Origin: Streptomyces sp. XY006
GTDB taxonomy: Bacteria > Actinomycetota > Actinomycetes > Streptomycetales > Streptomycetaceae
Assembly: GCF_002237655.1 (NCBI RefSeq)
Contig: NZ_NOKT01000023.1
Coordinates: forward strand, 86,367-150,366
Direction of reading: 5' to 3'
DNA: 64,000 nucleotides
Made by a program: the position numbers and the translations under genes. The notes beneath the pieces were generated by a model. The model was not told the origin of the DNA, did not search any database, and saw only the letters and a program-made list of their open reading frames with translations. Below are positions 1 through 9,848 of this stretch, one piece after another; within the stretch, counting starts at the first letter, position 1, and every line of letters begins with the position of its first letter.

Positions 1-459
1 GGACCAGCCGCGGTTGCCGGTGATGCCGACGGAGCTGAAGGAGCGGCCGTGGTAGCTGTTGCGCATGGCCAGGACGGTGTTGCTGCGCCGGTACGTCGTG
101 GCGAGCAGCAGGGCGGTGTCGTTGGCCTCGGTCCCGGAGGTGGTGAAGAAGACCCGGGCGTCCGGGATGCCGCTCAACTGGGCGATGCGCTCGGCGAGTT
201 CGACCATGGGGCGGTTGAGGTAGAGGGTCGAGGAGTGGATGATCCGCCCGGCCTGCTCGCTCACCGCCTTGGTCACCTCGGGCAGCGCGTGCGCGGTCAT
301 GGTGGTGAGGATGCCGCCGAAGAAGTCGAGGTAGCGGTTGCCCTCGGCGTCCCAGACGTGGCGGCCCTCGCCGTGGGTGATCTCGATCGGCTCCTCGTAG
401 TAGAGGGCGAGCCAGTCGGGGAACACGGCCCGGTGCCGGCCCAGCAGGTCGTGGGTCAC
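1..459 (-). CDS. Class III (PLP-dependent) aminotransferase, partial
   Basis: This is the N-terminal part (about 153 residues) of a class III, ornithine/omega-type, PLP-dependent aminotransferase; the rest, including the catalytic lysine, lies beyond the left edge. The visible part has the family's N-terminal layout: an HVWDAEGNRYLDFFGG block near residue 35 and the phosphate-binding TTSGTEANDTAL block. The GTG start at 459 overlaps the stop of the upstream nitrilase gene as GTGA, so the two are translationally coupled. In Streptomyces an aminotransferase next to a beta-ureidopropionase-like nitrilase suggests reductive pyrimidine or beta-alanine catabolism. That pathway is an inference from context; the substrate is not visible in the sequence. 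Confidence 0.85.
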   Translation of the reverse strand, partial: MTHDLLGRHRAVFPDWLALYYEEPIEITHGEGRHVWDAEGNRYLDFFGGILTTMTAHALPEVTKAVSEQAGRIIHSSTLYLNRPMVELAERIAQLSGIPDARVFFTTSGTEANDTALLLATTYRRSNTVLAMRNSYHGRSFSSVGITGNRGWS

Positions 460-1298
460 GGCCGCACCAGCCCTTCGTAGGCGTCGGGGCGGCGGTCGCG
501 GTAGAAGGCCCACGTCTGCCGCACCTCCTCGATCAGACCGAGGTCGATGTCCCGGACCACGAGCTCCTCCTTGCTGTCGCTGGCGACGTCCCCCACGAAC
601 TGGCCGCGCGGGTCGACGAAGTAGCTCGTGCCGTAGAAGTCGTTGTCGCCGTACTCCTCCTGGCCGACGCGGTTGATCGCGGCGATGTAGTACCCGTTGG
701 CGACGGCCGCCGCCGGCTGCTCCAGCCGCCACAGGTGGGAGGAGAGACTGCGGTGGGTGGCGGAGGGGTTGTAGACCAGCTGGGCCCCGGCCAGGCCGAG
801 CTCCCGCCAGCCCTCCGGGAAGTGGCGGTCGTAGCAGATGTAGACGCCGACCTTGCCGACGGCGGTGTCGAAGACGGGCCAGCCGAGGTTGCCGGGCTTG
901 AAGTAGTACTTCTCGCGGAAGCCCTTCAGCTGGGGGATGTGGTGCTTGCGGTACTTGCCGAGGTAGCTGCCGTCGGAGTCGATCACGGCCGCGGTGTTGT
1001 AGTAGAAGCCGGGCTGCTCCTCCTCGAACACCGGCGCGACGATCACCATGCCGGTCTCGCGTGCGAGGGCCCGCATCCGCCGGACCGTGGGTCCGTCCGG
1101 GACGGGCTCGGCCCAGCGGTAGTGCTCCGGCTCCTCGACCTGACAGAAGTAGGGGCTGTTGAACACTTCCTGGAACCCGATGATCTTCGCGCCCCGGCGG
1201 GCCGCCTCGCGGGCGTGCTCCTCGTGTTTCGCCACCATGGACTCGGTGTCGCCGGTCCAGGTGGCCTGGACCAGAGCGGCACGTACGACGTTGGCCAT
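456..1298 (-). CDS. Nitrilase-superfamily amidohydrolase, beta-ureidopropionase-like
   Basis: A 280-residue carbon-nitrogen hydrolase. The catalytic triad is recognisable: Glu in the GFQEVFNSPYF segment, Lys in GKYRKHHIP, and Cys in YICYDRHFPEG. The overall sequence resembles the N-carbamoyl-beta-alanine/N-carbamoylputrescine amidohydrolase branch, which releases CO2 and ammonia from an N-carbamoyl amine. The ATG at 1298 was chosen because an AAGGAG ribosome-binding site sits 6-7 bases upstream; the frame stays open for about 53 more codons upstream but without family similarity. Its stop overlaps the start of the aminotransferase gene. Likely role: the step before transamination in pyrimidine degradation, inferred from the pair. 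Exact substrate is unproven. Confidence 0.85.
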   Translation of the reverse strand: MANVVRAALVQATWTGDTESMVAKHEEHAREAARRGAKIIGFQEVFNSPYFCQVEEPEHYRWAEPVPDGPTVRRMRALARETGMVIVAPVFEEEQPGFYYNTAAVIDSDGSYLGKYRKHHIPQLKGFREKYYFKPGNLGWPVFDTAVGKVGVYICYDRHFPEGWRELGLAGAQLVYNPSATHRSLSSHLWRLEQPAAAVANGYYIAAINRVGQEEYGDNDFYGTSYFVDPRGQFVGDVASDSKEELVVRDIDLGLIEEVRQTWAFYRDRRPDAYEGLVRP

Positions 1299-1468
1299 GA
1301 GCTGCTCCTTCGACGCGACGTCTGCGCCTCTACGCCCGTAGAAGCGGGCCGTAGAGCCACGAACGTAAGCCTCCCGCCCGGGCTTGCCAAGACCATCGTC
1401 GCCAACCCGCGGGGCATCGCGCGATTCGCACTCCTGTGGGTGAGTCGCCTGGGCCACGGCGTGGCCGG

Positions 1469-3157
1469 TCAGGCGGGGTGCCCGGCGACGCGCAGGGCGT
1501 GCACGAGGTCCCAGCGGCGCTCGTCGGACACGCCGGCGGCGGCCTCCAGCAGGAGCGGTACGAGGCGCTGCGGGTCGGGCTCGGCACTGCGGGCGGCCTC
1601 CTCGGGGGTACGGGCCGTGACGTAGGCGTCGAGCAGCACGCGCACCTCACGGCGGCGTCCTCCGTCGGCCAGCGCGAGGACGGCCCGGCCGATCTCGCCC
1701 GGCGGGCGGGCGACGCCCTGCCTCAGCATCTGCCGTCCGTCGCCGGCGCGCCCCGCCGCGGCCAGGGCGTCGGCGGCGGCGACCAGCTGCCCGGCGGGCA
1801 GTGCGGCGGCCTCCCAGAGCAGGGTCTGCCAGTCGGCGTCCAGCCCGGCGCGGTGCAGCCGCTCGGCGAGCAGCGGGAACCGGGCCGGTCCCCAGGAGGC
1901 GGCCTCGACCAGCAGGGCGTGCGCCTCCCCGCTGCGCCCCTCGGCCCGCAGCCGCGCCAGCGTCTCGACGACCCTGGCGACCTCGTCCCGGTCGGCGTCC
2001 CCGGCGACTGCGGTCCCCTCCCCCACCGGGCGCTCCTCGACCGCCTCCTCGGCGGCCCCGGCGAAGCGGGCGCCCCGGGGCGTACGGCCGCCGGCCGACG
2101 CGACGGGCGCGGGCAGACCCGGCACGACGGCGGACACCACACCGGGCACGACGTCCTCCTCCTCGACGGCCCCGGCGAACCGGGCCCCACCCCGCCGCCG
2201 CTTACGCACTTTCCCGACACCGCCCTGCGGACCACTCACCGCCTGGGAGGGACTGGCCGCGGAAGGAGAACCCGGAGCGGGGTCGGGGGCGGCCGGGCTG
2301 GGGCTGGGGGCGGCGAAGCGGGCGGGGGCGGCTGGGGCGGCGAAGGCGGCCGGGGCAGCGAGAGGGGTGGAGGCATTCACGCCGCCCGCGGCGGCTTGCC
2401 GCGGTTCGGTCCGGCTCGCCGGGTGCGGGGCCCCACGGCCGGCCTCGTGGGCGCCGGCGCCGTATGGAGCCGGGGCCGCGGTCCTGCCGCCACCACGGCC
2501 CTGCCCGGCCTCACCCGCGCCGTACCCGGACGCGACCCCGGGCCGGGGCCCGGCCACCGTCCCGCCACCGCCCCCACGGCCCTGCCCGACCCCGTCGGCG
2601 TCGTGCGGGGCGGTCGTCTCGGCCCACTGCCCCGTGGGGGACCGCGGGGCGCTTCGGTGTGTGTGGGTCATTCGGGCCCGTAGTTCCGCGCATCGTGCCG
2701 TCGCGCGGGCGTGGTCGTCGTGGGCCCAGGCCAGGTCGCGGCGGAGGGCGTCCGCCTGCTCGCGTGTGGCGGCCGAGGTCAGCTGGCGGGCGAGGGCGGC
2801 CTGGCGTTCCGCGGCGTACTTCTGTTCGCGGAGCATGACGTCGAGGCGGTCGGCGAGGGCCTCACGGCCGCCCGGCCGGCCGTCGTACGCGGCGAGCGCG
2901 GCGGTGTGCAGGAAGCGGGCGTGCTCGGTCTCGGGGCCCACGCCCCCCGGCCCGTACTGCTCGGCGAGGTCGCGCAGCAGGGACTCCACCACGTCCCAGG
3001 GCGGCAGCTCACGCCCGTCGAGACAGGCCCGCATGCCCTCCGGGTCCCGCTGCCAGAACACCGCGCACCACCCGCCGGACGGGTCGAGGCGCGCCAGGAG
3101 ACCGTCCAGGTAGTTCGCGAACTCCCGCACCTCGGCCGGGAGTTGGTCCGCCGTCAT
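1469..3157 (-). CDS. Large low-complexity hypothetical protein
   Basis: A 562-residue protein of unknown function. Residues 1-175 form a charged, mostly helical region containing a W-rich stretch (GGWCAVFWQRDPEG) and likely coiled coil (QADALRRDLAWAHDDHARATARCAEL). Residues 180-370 are Ala/Pro/Gly-rich low complexity with a duplicated GARFAGA motif. Residues 390-562 look like tandem helical hairpins (ARLRAEGRSGEAHALLVEAASWGPARFPLLAERLHRAGLD is the clearest stretch, interrupted by repeats), reminiscent of TPR-like solenoids. The N-terminal type is common in streptomycete hypotheticals that sit near XRE regulators, as here (XRE gene 110 bp upstream). No enzymatic motif was found. Confidence 0.7.
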   Translation of the reverse strand: MTADQLPAEVREFANYLDGLLARLDPSGGWCAVFWQRDPEGMRACLDGRELPPWDVVESLLRDLAEQYGPGGVGPETEHARFLHTAALAAYDGRPGGREALADRLDVMLREQKYAAERQAALARQLTSAATREQADALRRDLAWAHDDHARATARCAELRARMTHTHRSAPRSPTGQWAETTAPHDADGVGQGRGGGGGTVAGPRPGVASGYGAGEAGQGRGGGRTAAPAPYGAGAHEAGRGAPHPASRTEPRQAAAGGVNASTPLAAPAAFAAPAAPARFAAPSPSPAAPDPAPGSPSAASPSQAVSGPQGGVGKVRKRRRGGARFAGAVEEEDVVPGVVSAVVPGLPAPVASAGGRTPRGARFAGAAEEAVEERPVGEGTAVAGDADRDEVARVVETLARLRAEGRSGEAHALLVEAASWGPARFPLLAERLHRAGLDADWQTLLWEAAALPAGQLVAAADALAAAGRAGDGRQMLRQGVARPPGEIGRAVLALADGGRRREVRVLLDAYVTARTPEEAARSAEPDPQRLVPLLLEAAAGVSDERRWDLVHALRVAGHPA

Positions 3158-3188
3158 CGCTCAACTCCCGATAGACCGGAGCACTCCG

Positions 3189-3230
3189 CCCCGTAGGCAA
3201 CACCAATCGTGTTACGGCGGTGCTACGGGG
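3189..3230. promoter_or_regulatory. Nested inverted repeats between XRE gene and the 562-aa gene
   Basis: The 110-bp gap holds CCCCGTAG (3189-3196) facing CTACGGGG (3223-3230), and inside it AACAC-N5-GTGTT (3199-3213). It lies just upstream of the 562-residue gene and downstream of the XRE gene, so it could be an operator or promoter structure for the former. No regulator can be assigned from sequence alone. Confidence 0.3.
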
Positions 3231-3267
3231 AGTTTTCACCCGCGGAGCGGGCGCCTCCGGGGGCCGG

Positions 3268-3519
3268 TCAGAGCGGTACGAGAACGCACTGCCCGGCCAG
3301 GTCGTCCATCGACAGCCCGAGCGCGCCGGCCAGCGCGGCCACCGTGAAGAACGCCGGGGTCGGGGCCCGCCCGGTCTCGATCTTCCGGAGGGTCTCCGCG
3401 GAGATGCCCGCGCTCGCCGCGACCTCGGCCATGCTCCGGTCGCCACGCGCCTCACGCAGCAGCTTGCCCAGCCGCTCGCCGCGTTCGCGCTCTTCGGGGG
3501 TGAGAGGGGTGCGCACCAT
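3268..3519 (-). CDS. XRE-family helix-turn-helix regulator
   Basis: An 83-residue protein that is almost entirely an HTH_3/XRE DNA-binding domain: residues about 17-75 contain LGKLLREARGD, SMAEVAASAGIS (helix 2-3) and TLRKIETGRAPTPAFF (recognition and following helix). It lacks any sensory domain. It is divergent from the methionine aminopeptidase gene, with only 32 bp between the two start codons and a 10-bp palindrome in that gap, so it probably represses itself and/or its neighbour. This adjacency recurs in Streptomyces genomes by my recollection. Confidence 0.85.
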   Translation of the reverse strand: MVRTPLTPEERERGERLGKLLREARGDRSMAEVAASAGISAETLRKIETGRAPTPAFFTVAALAGALGLSMDDLAGQCVLVPL

Positions 3520-3551
3520 GACCCCATTCTAATACCGGTATAGTAATTGGC
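3520..3551. promoter_or_regulatory. Divergent, probably leaderless promoters with palindromic operator
   Basis: The 32-bp gap between the XRE and map start codons contains the perfect palindrome ATACCGGTAT (3532-3541). On the plus strand TATAGT (3539-3544) is a good -10 box only 7 bases before the map ATG. On the minus strand TAGAAT (3526-3531) is 6 bases before the XRE ATG. Neither gene has a ribosome-binding site, so both mRNAs are likely leaderless. The palindrome would overlap the core promoters. Confidence 0.6.
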
Positions 3552-4319
3552 ATGGTGGAGCTGAAGACGGACACATCGATCGACGCCATGTACGAGGCGG
3601 GCCAGGTCGTCGCCCGCGCGCTGACGGCCGCACGCGAGGCCGCCGACGTGGGCGTCTCCCTGCTGGAACTCGACGAGGTCGCACACGACGTACTGCGCGA
3701 GGCGGGGGCGAGTTCCCCCTTCCTCGGCTACCGGCCGTCCTTCGCGCCGACCCCGTTCCCGGCCGTCCTGTGCGTCTCGGTCAACGACGCGATCGTGCAC
3801 GGCATCCCGACCCGCTACCGCCTGCGCGACGGCGACCTGGTGTCCATCGACTTCGGTGCCGAACTGGGCGGCTGGGTCGGCGACTCCGCGCTCAGCTTCG
3901 TCGTCGGCCGCCCCCGCCCGGGCGATCTGCGGCTGATCGAGACGGCCGAGCGGGCGCTCGCGGCCGGCATCGAGGCGGCCGTCGTCGGCAACCGCATCGG
4001 CGACATCGCCCACGCGATCGGCACGGTCTGCCGCACCGCCGGCTACGGCATCCCCGACGGCTTCGGCGGCCACGGCATCGGCCGCCGGATGCACGAGGAC
4101 CCCGGCGTGCCGAACGAGGGGCGGCCCGGACGCGGCATGCGGCTGCGGCACGGCATGGTGCTGGCGATCGAGCCCATGGTCGTCGCGGGCGGCACGGACG
4201 ACTACCACGCGGCCCCCGACGGCTGGACCCTGAAGACCAACGACGGCTCCCGCGCGGCCCACGCCGAGCACACGGTGGCGATCACGGACGCGGGCCCGAG
4301 GATCCTGACCGCGCGCTGA
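3552..4319 (+). CDS. map: Type I methionine aminopeptidase
   Basis: A 255-residue cytoplasmic metalloprotease that removes the initiator methionine from nascent proteins. All five metal ligands of the pita-bread fold are visible: two Asp in DFGAELGGWVGDSA, His in GHGIGRRMHEDP, Glu in AIEPMVV and Glu in AEHTVAIT. The substrate-binding His is in VHGIPTRY. It lacks the N-terminal zinc-finger/SH3-binding extension of some actinobacterial paralogues. Streptomycetes usually carry more than one map gene, and the pairing with an XRE regulator suggests this is the conditionally expressed copy; that is inference. Confidence 0.92.
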   Translation: MVELKTDTSIDAMYEAGQVVARALTAAREAADVGVSLLELDEVAHDVLREAGASSPFLGYRPSFAPTPFPAVLCVSVNDAIVHGIPTRYRLRDGDLVSIDFGAELGGWVGDSALSFVVGRPRPGDLRLIETAERALAAGIEAAVVGNRIGDIAHAIGTVCRTAGYGIPDGFGGHGIGRRMHEDPGVPNEGRPGRGMRLRHGMVLAIEPMVVAGGTDDYHAAPDGWTLKTNDGSRAAHAEHTVAITDAGPRILTAR

Positions 4320-4496
4320 CACCGCCCGAACAACCTCATATGTCCCGAAGGTGCCCCTCGTCGGCGATCGTGCGAAGGTGTTCTACGAGCGCGCCTCAGG
4401 TGTAACGGGCTGCCACCCGGGTTACCCGACCCCGGCACGTCGACCAGCGAGGGCGTCCCCCGCCCGGGCGCCGGGGACGCCGGGAACGGAAGGCCC

Positions 4497-7018
<2,522 letters not shown>

Positions 7019-7019
<1 letters not shown>

Positions 7020-7047
7020 GGGCGCGGGGAACTGCGCGGCCAGCCCC
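7019..7047. terminator. GC-rich Streptomyces intergenic hairpin between convergent genes
   Basis: Starting at the clpC stop codon, GGGGC (7019-7023) pairs with GCCCC (7043-7047), with an inner GCGCGG/CTGCGCGG structure. This sequence type is a very common streptomycete extragenic palindrome and probably acts as a bidirectional terminator for the convergent clpC-like and ggt genes. Confidence 0.6.
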
Positions 7048-7067
7048 CGCACACCCGCACCCGGCAT

Positions 7068-8867
7068 TCAGCGAGCAGGCCGCACCACCATCGCCGACCC
7101 TCCACCCCGCCGCACGGTCTCCGCGGCCGCCAGCCACTTCCCGCCGGGCAGCCGCTGCACCCCCGTGGCCGCCCCGATCTCCGGGTTGGCCTTGAACGAG
7201 TGCCCGATCGCCTCCAACTGCCGCTTCACGTCACCGTCGAGGCCCGGCTCCAGCTCCGTCTGCGCGGCGTTGCGCTGGCTCGCCCGGGGCGCGGCGATCG
7301 CGTCGACCAGCGGCAGCCCCCGGTCGAGGAACCCGGTGAGCGTCTGCAGCACGGTGGTGATGATCGTCGCGCCGCCCGGCGATCCCAGCGCCACCACGGG
7401 CCGGTCGTGCCGGTCGAGCACGATCGTCGGCGACATCGACGACCGGGGCCGCTTGCCCGGGCCCGGCAGGTTCGGGTCGTGCACGGCGGGGTTCGCCGGG
7501 GCGAAGGAGAAGTCGGTCAGCTCGTTGTTGAGGATGAACCCCCGCCCCGGCACGGTGATCCCGCTGCCGCCCGTCTGCTCGATGGTGAGGGTGTAGGAGA
7601 CGACGTTCCCCCACTTGTCGGCCACGGTCAGATGCGTGGTGCTGTCGCCCTCGTAGGTGGTGGGCGCGGCCGTGCCGCCGGTGTCGCAGGACTTCGGGTC
7701 GCGCGGGTCACCGGGTGCCACGGGGCTGGTGAGCACCGCGTCGTCCTTGATGAGGCACGCGCGCGAGTCGGCGAACCGCTGCGACAGCAGTTCCTTCGTC
7801 GGGACGTCCTCGAACGCGGGGTCGCCCACCCAGCGGCCCCGGTCGGCGAACGCGATCCGGCTCGCCTCGATGTACCGGTGCAGATAGGTCGCCCGGTCGG
7901 CCTTCGACAGGTCGGTCCGCTCCAGGATGTTGAGCGCCTCGCCGACCGTCGTGCCGCCGGAGGAGGACGGGGCCATCGAGTAGACGCCGAGGCCGCGGTA
8001 GGAGGTACGGCTGGGCGCCTGGAGCCTGGTGCGGTAGCCGGCCAGGTCCTGGACGGTCAGGTCGCCGGGCCGGGCGTTCCAGCCGGAGGCGGGGTCCACC
8101 GGCGGCTCGTTGACGGTCTCGACGATCTCCCGTCCGAGCCGGCCGTGGTAGAGCTCCCCGACCCCCTTGCGCGCCAGCTCCGCGTAGGTGCGGGCGAGGT
8201 CGGGGTTCTTGAACGTGGAGCCGACGGCGGGCAGCCGGCCGCCGGGCAGGAACAGCTCGGCGGTGTCCGGGAAGTAGCGGAAGCGGGCCTCGTTGGAGGC
8301 GGTCTGCGCGCGGAAGGTCTCGTCGACCGTGAAGCCGTCGCGGGCCAGGCGCTCGGCCGGCTTCAGGACGCTGGCGAGCCGCTTGCTGCCCCATCGGTCG
8401 AGGGCGGCCTGCCAGGTGGCGGGCGTGCCGGGCGTGCCGACGCTCAGGCCGCTGCTGACGGCCTCGGCGAAGGGCACGGGCTTGCCGTTCTCGACGAACA
8501 GGTCCTCGTCGGCGCTCGACGGGGCGGTCTCGCGGCCGTCGATGGTGCGTACCGTGCGGGACCGGGCGTCGTAGTAGACGAAGTAGCCGCCTCCGCCGAT
8601 GCCGGCGGAGTAGGGCTCGGTGACGCCGAGGGCGGCGGCCGTGGCGACGGCCGCGTCGACGGCGTTGCCCCCCTTTCGGAGGACCTCGATCCCGGCGGCG
8701 GAGGCGTCCGGGTCGACGCTGGAGACCGCGCCGCCGTAGCCGACGGCCAGGGGGGTCTTCTCACCGCCGGGGCTCTGTGCGGCGGGTGGCGCCGTCGCGC
8801 CCACCGAAGCCACCACGGCGGCCGAGACCGCCAGGACCGTCAGATTCCGTGCGACAGGGCGACGCAT
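7068..8867 (-). CDS. ggt: Gamma-glutamyltransferase, secreted
   Basis: A 599-residue precursor of gamma-glutamyltranspeptidase, which hydrolyses or transfers the gamma-glutamyl group of glutathione and related compounds outside the membrane. It has a signal peptide (RRPVARNLTVLAVSAAVVA...). The autoprocessing site is visible at DSTTHLTVADKWGN: Thr near residue 410 becomes the N-terminal nucleophile of the small subunit. SPGGATIITTVLQ and SMSPTIVLD are conserved small-subunit blocks. Start ATG 8867 is preferred over GTG 8873 because GGAGG lies 5 bases upstream of it. Single-gene transcript, convergent with clpC. Confidence 0.93.
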   Translation of the reverse strand: MRRPVARNLTVLAVSAAVVASVGATAPPAAQSPGGEKTPLAVGYGGAVSSVDPDASAAGIEVLRKGGNAVDAAVATAAALGVTEPYSAGIGGGGYFVYYDARSRTVRTIDGRETAPSSADEDLFVENGKPVPFAEAVSSGLSVGTPGTPATWQAALDRWGSKRLASVLKPAERLARDGFTVDETFRAQTASNEARFRYFPDTAELFLPGGRLPAVGSTFKNPDLARTYAELARKGVGELYHGRLGREIVETVNEPPVDPASGWNARPGDLTVQDLAGYRTRLQAPSRTSYRGLGVYSMAPSSSGGTTVGEALNILERTDLSKADRATYLHRYIEASRIAFADRGRWVGDPAFEDVPTKELLSQRFADSRACLIKDDAVLTSPVAPGDPRDPKSCDTGGTAAPTTYEGDSTTHLTVADKWGNVVSYTLTIEQTGGSGITVPGRGFILNNELTDFSFAPANPAVHDPNLPGPGKRPRSSMSPTIVLDRHDRPVVALGSPGGATIITTVLQTLTGFLDRGLPLVDAIAAPRASQRNAAQTELEPGLDGDVKRQLEAIGHSFKANPEIGAATGVQRLPGGKWLAAAETVRRGGGSAMVVRPAR

Positions 8868-8971
8868 CCGCACCTCCAGGCAAAGGCAGTCCGCGCAGCT
8901 TAATTCATCGCCATGGCCTCGTCAGGAGCACGCCGAACGCGTGTCCGCCCGGCCCGCTACCATGCGCGCCC

Positions 8972-9733
8972 ATGAATGACGACGTGCGCAACATCGTCCT
9001 GGGCGTGATAGCGGCCGGCCTGAGCGCCGCCATCGGCTGGGTGGCCCGCACCTACCTGTGGAACCGCAAACTGCGCCGGAAGCAGGCGTTCTTCGGGCTG
9101 CCGGACAACTCCGAGTCCCTGCTGGTGGTGAACCGGGGCGCGGCGGGGCCGGAGTTCGCGGTGATGCGCTACGACGTGTTCGCCCTGCTCGAACTGGCCG
9201 CGCTGATCAAGGACTGCAACGCCCACGCCCAGATCCTCCCCCACGACACGGCACGTCAGGGCTTCGGCGAGCGTACCGAGTTCTGCGTCGGCGGCCCGGC
9301 CTCCAACCGGCGCATGGCGGCCCACCTGTCCTCGCTGCTGCCGGGCGTGCAGGTGAACGTGGACGCCGAACCGGGCCCGGACCGGGGCTCGTTCCTCATC
9401 GGCTCGGAGCGCTACCGCGTGGAGCACGGCAGACAGGAGTTCGCGCTGCTGGCCCGCCTCACCGGGGAGCGCGGCCGGGACACCCGCCCGGTCTTCCTCT
9501 TCTGCGGCCAGACGTCGATCACCAACCAGGCCACCACCCGCTACCTCGCCCGCCATCACGAGCGGCTGACCCGCAAGTACGGCACCGGCTCGTTCGTGCT
9601 GCTGCTCAAGGTGATCAACTCGCAGGCGTACGGGCCGGACGTCGTGGAGCTGATGGAGGACGTGACGCGCGCGGCCCAGACCGCACCGCCCGCAGCGGCG
9701 ACGGCTCCACGCAACATCCACCGGGCCTCCTGA
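8972..9733 (+). CDS. Membrane-anchored protein of unknown function
   Basis: A 253-residue protein with one N-terminal transmembrane helix (about residues 8-27, IVLGVIAAGLSAAIGW) followed by a basic stretch (NRKLRRKQ) and a soluble C-terminal domain of about 210 residues, probably cytoplasmic by the positive-inside rule. The soluble part has alternating beta/alpha character with motifs such as PVFLFCGQTSITNQATTRYL; no catalytic signature was recognised. The start at 8972 immediately begins the helix; a longer open frame upstream has no membrane or domain content. It is likely a conserved streptomycete family. Confidence 0.7.
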   Translation: MNDDVRNIVLGVIAAGLSAAIGWVARTYLWNRKLRRKQAFFGLPDNSESLLVVNRGAAGPEFAVMRYDVFALLELAALIKDCNAHAQILPHDTARQGFGERTEFCVGGPASNRRMAAHLSSLLPGVQVNVDAEPGPDRGSFLIGSERYRVEHGRQEFALLARLTGERGRDTRPVFLFCGQTSITNQATTRYLARHHERLTRKYGTGSFVLLLKVINSQAYGPDVVELMEDVTRAAQTAPPAAATAPRNIHRAS

Positions 9734-9755
9734 GGTTCTCCACGCCTCAACAATC

Positions 9756-9811
9756 GTTACTGGCACGTAACTTACCGACGGGTTACTCCTGGTAAGGAGC
9801 CGAGGTTACCG
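9756..9811. promoter_or_regulatory. Cluster of GTTAC/GTAAC half-sites upstream of the S15 hydrolase gene
   Basis: The leader of the secreted hydrolase contains GTTAC-N6-GTAAC (9756-9771), then TTACC...GGTTA, then TTAC-N5-GTAA (9783-9795) and a further GGTTACC (9805-9811). These overlapping inverted repeats resemble TetR-type operators seen upstream of lipid or ester catabolism genes. The regulator is not identifiable here. Confidence 0.4.
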
Positions 9812-9848
9812 TTCGGTCACTTTGCACTGACACGAGTGAGGAGTGACC

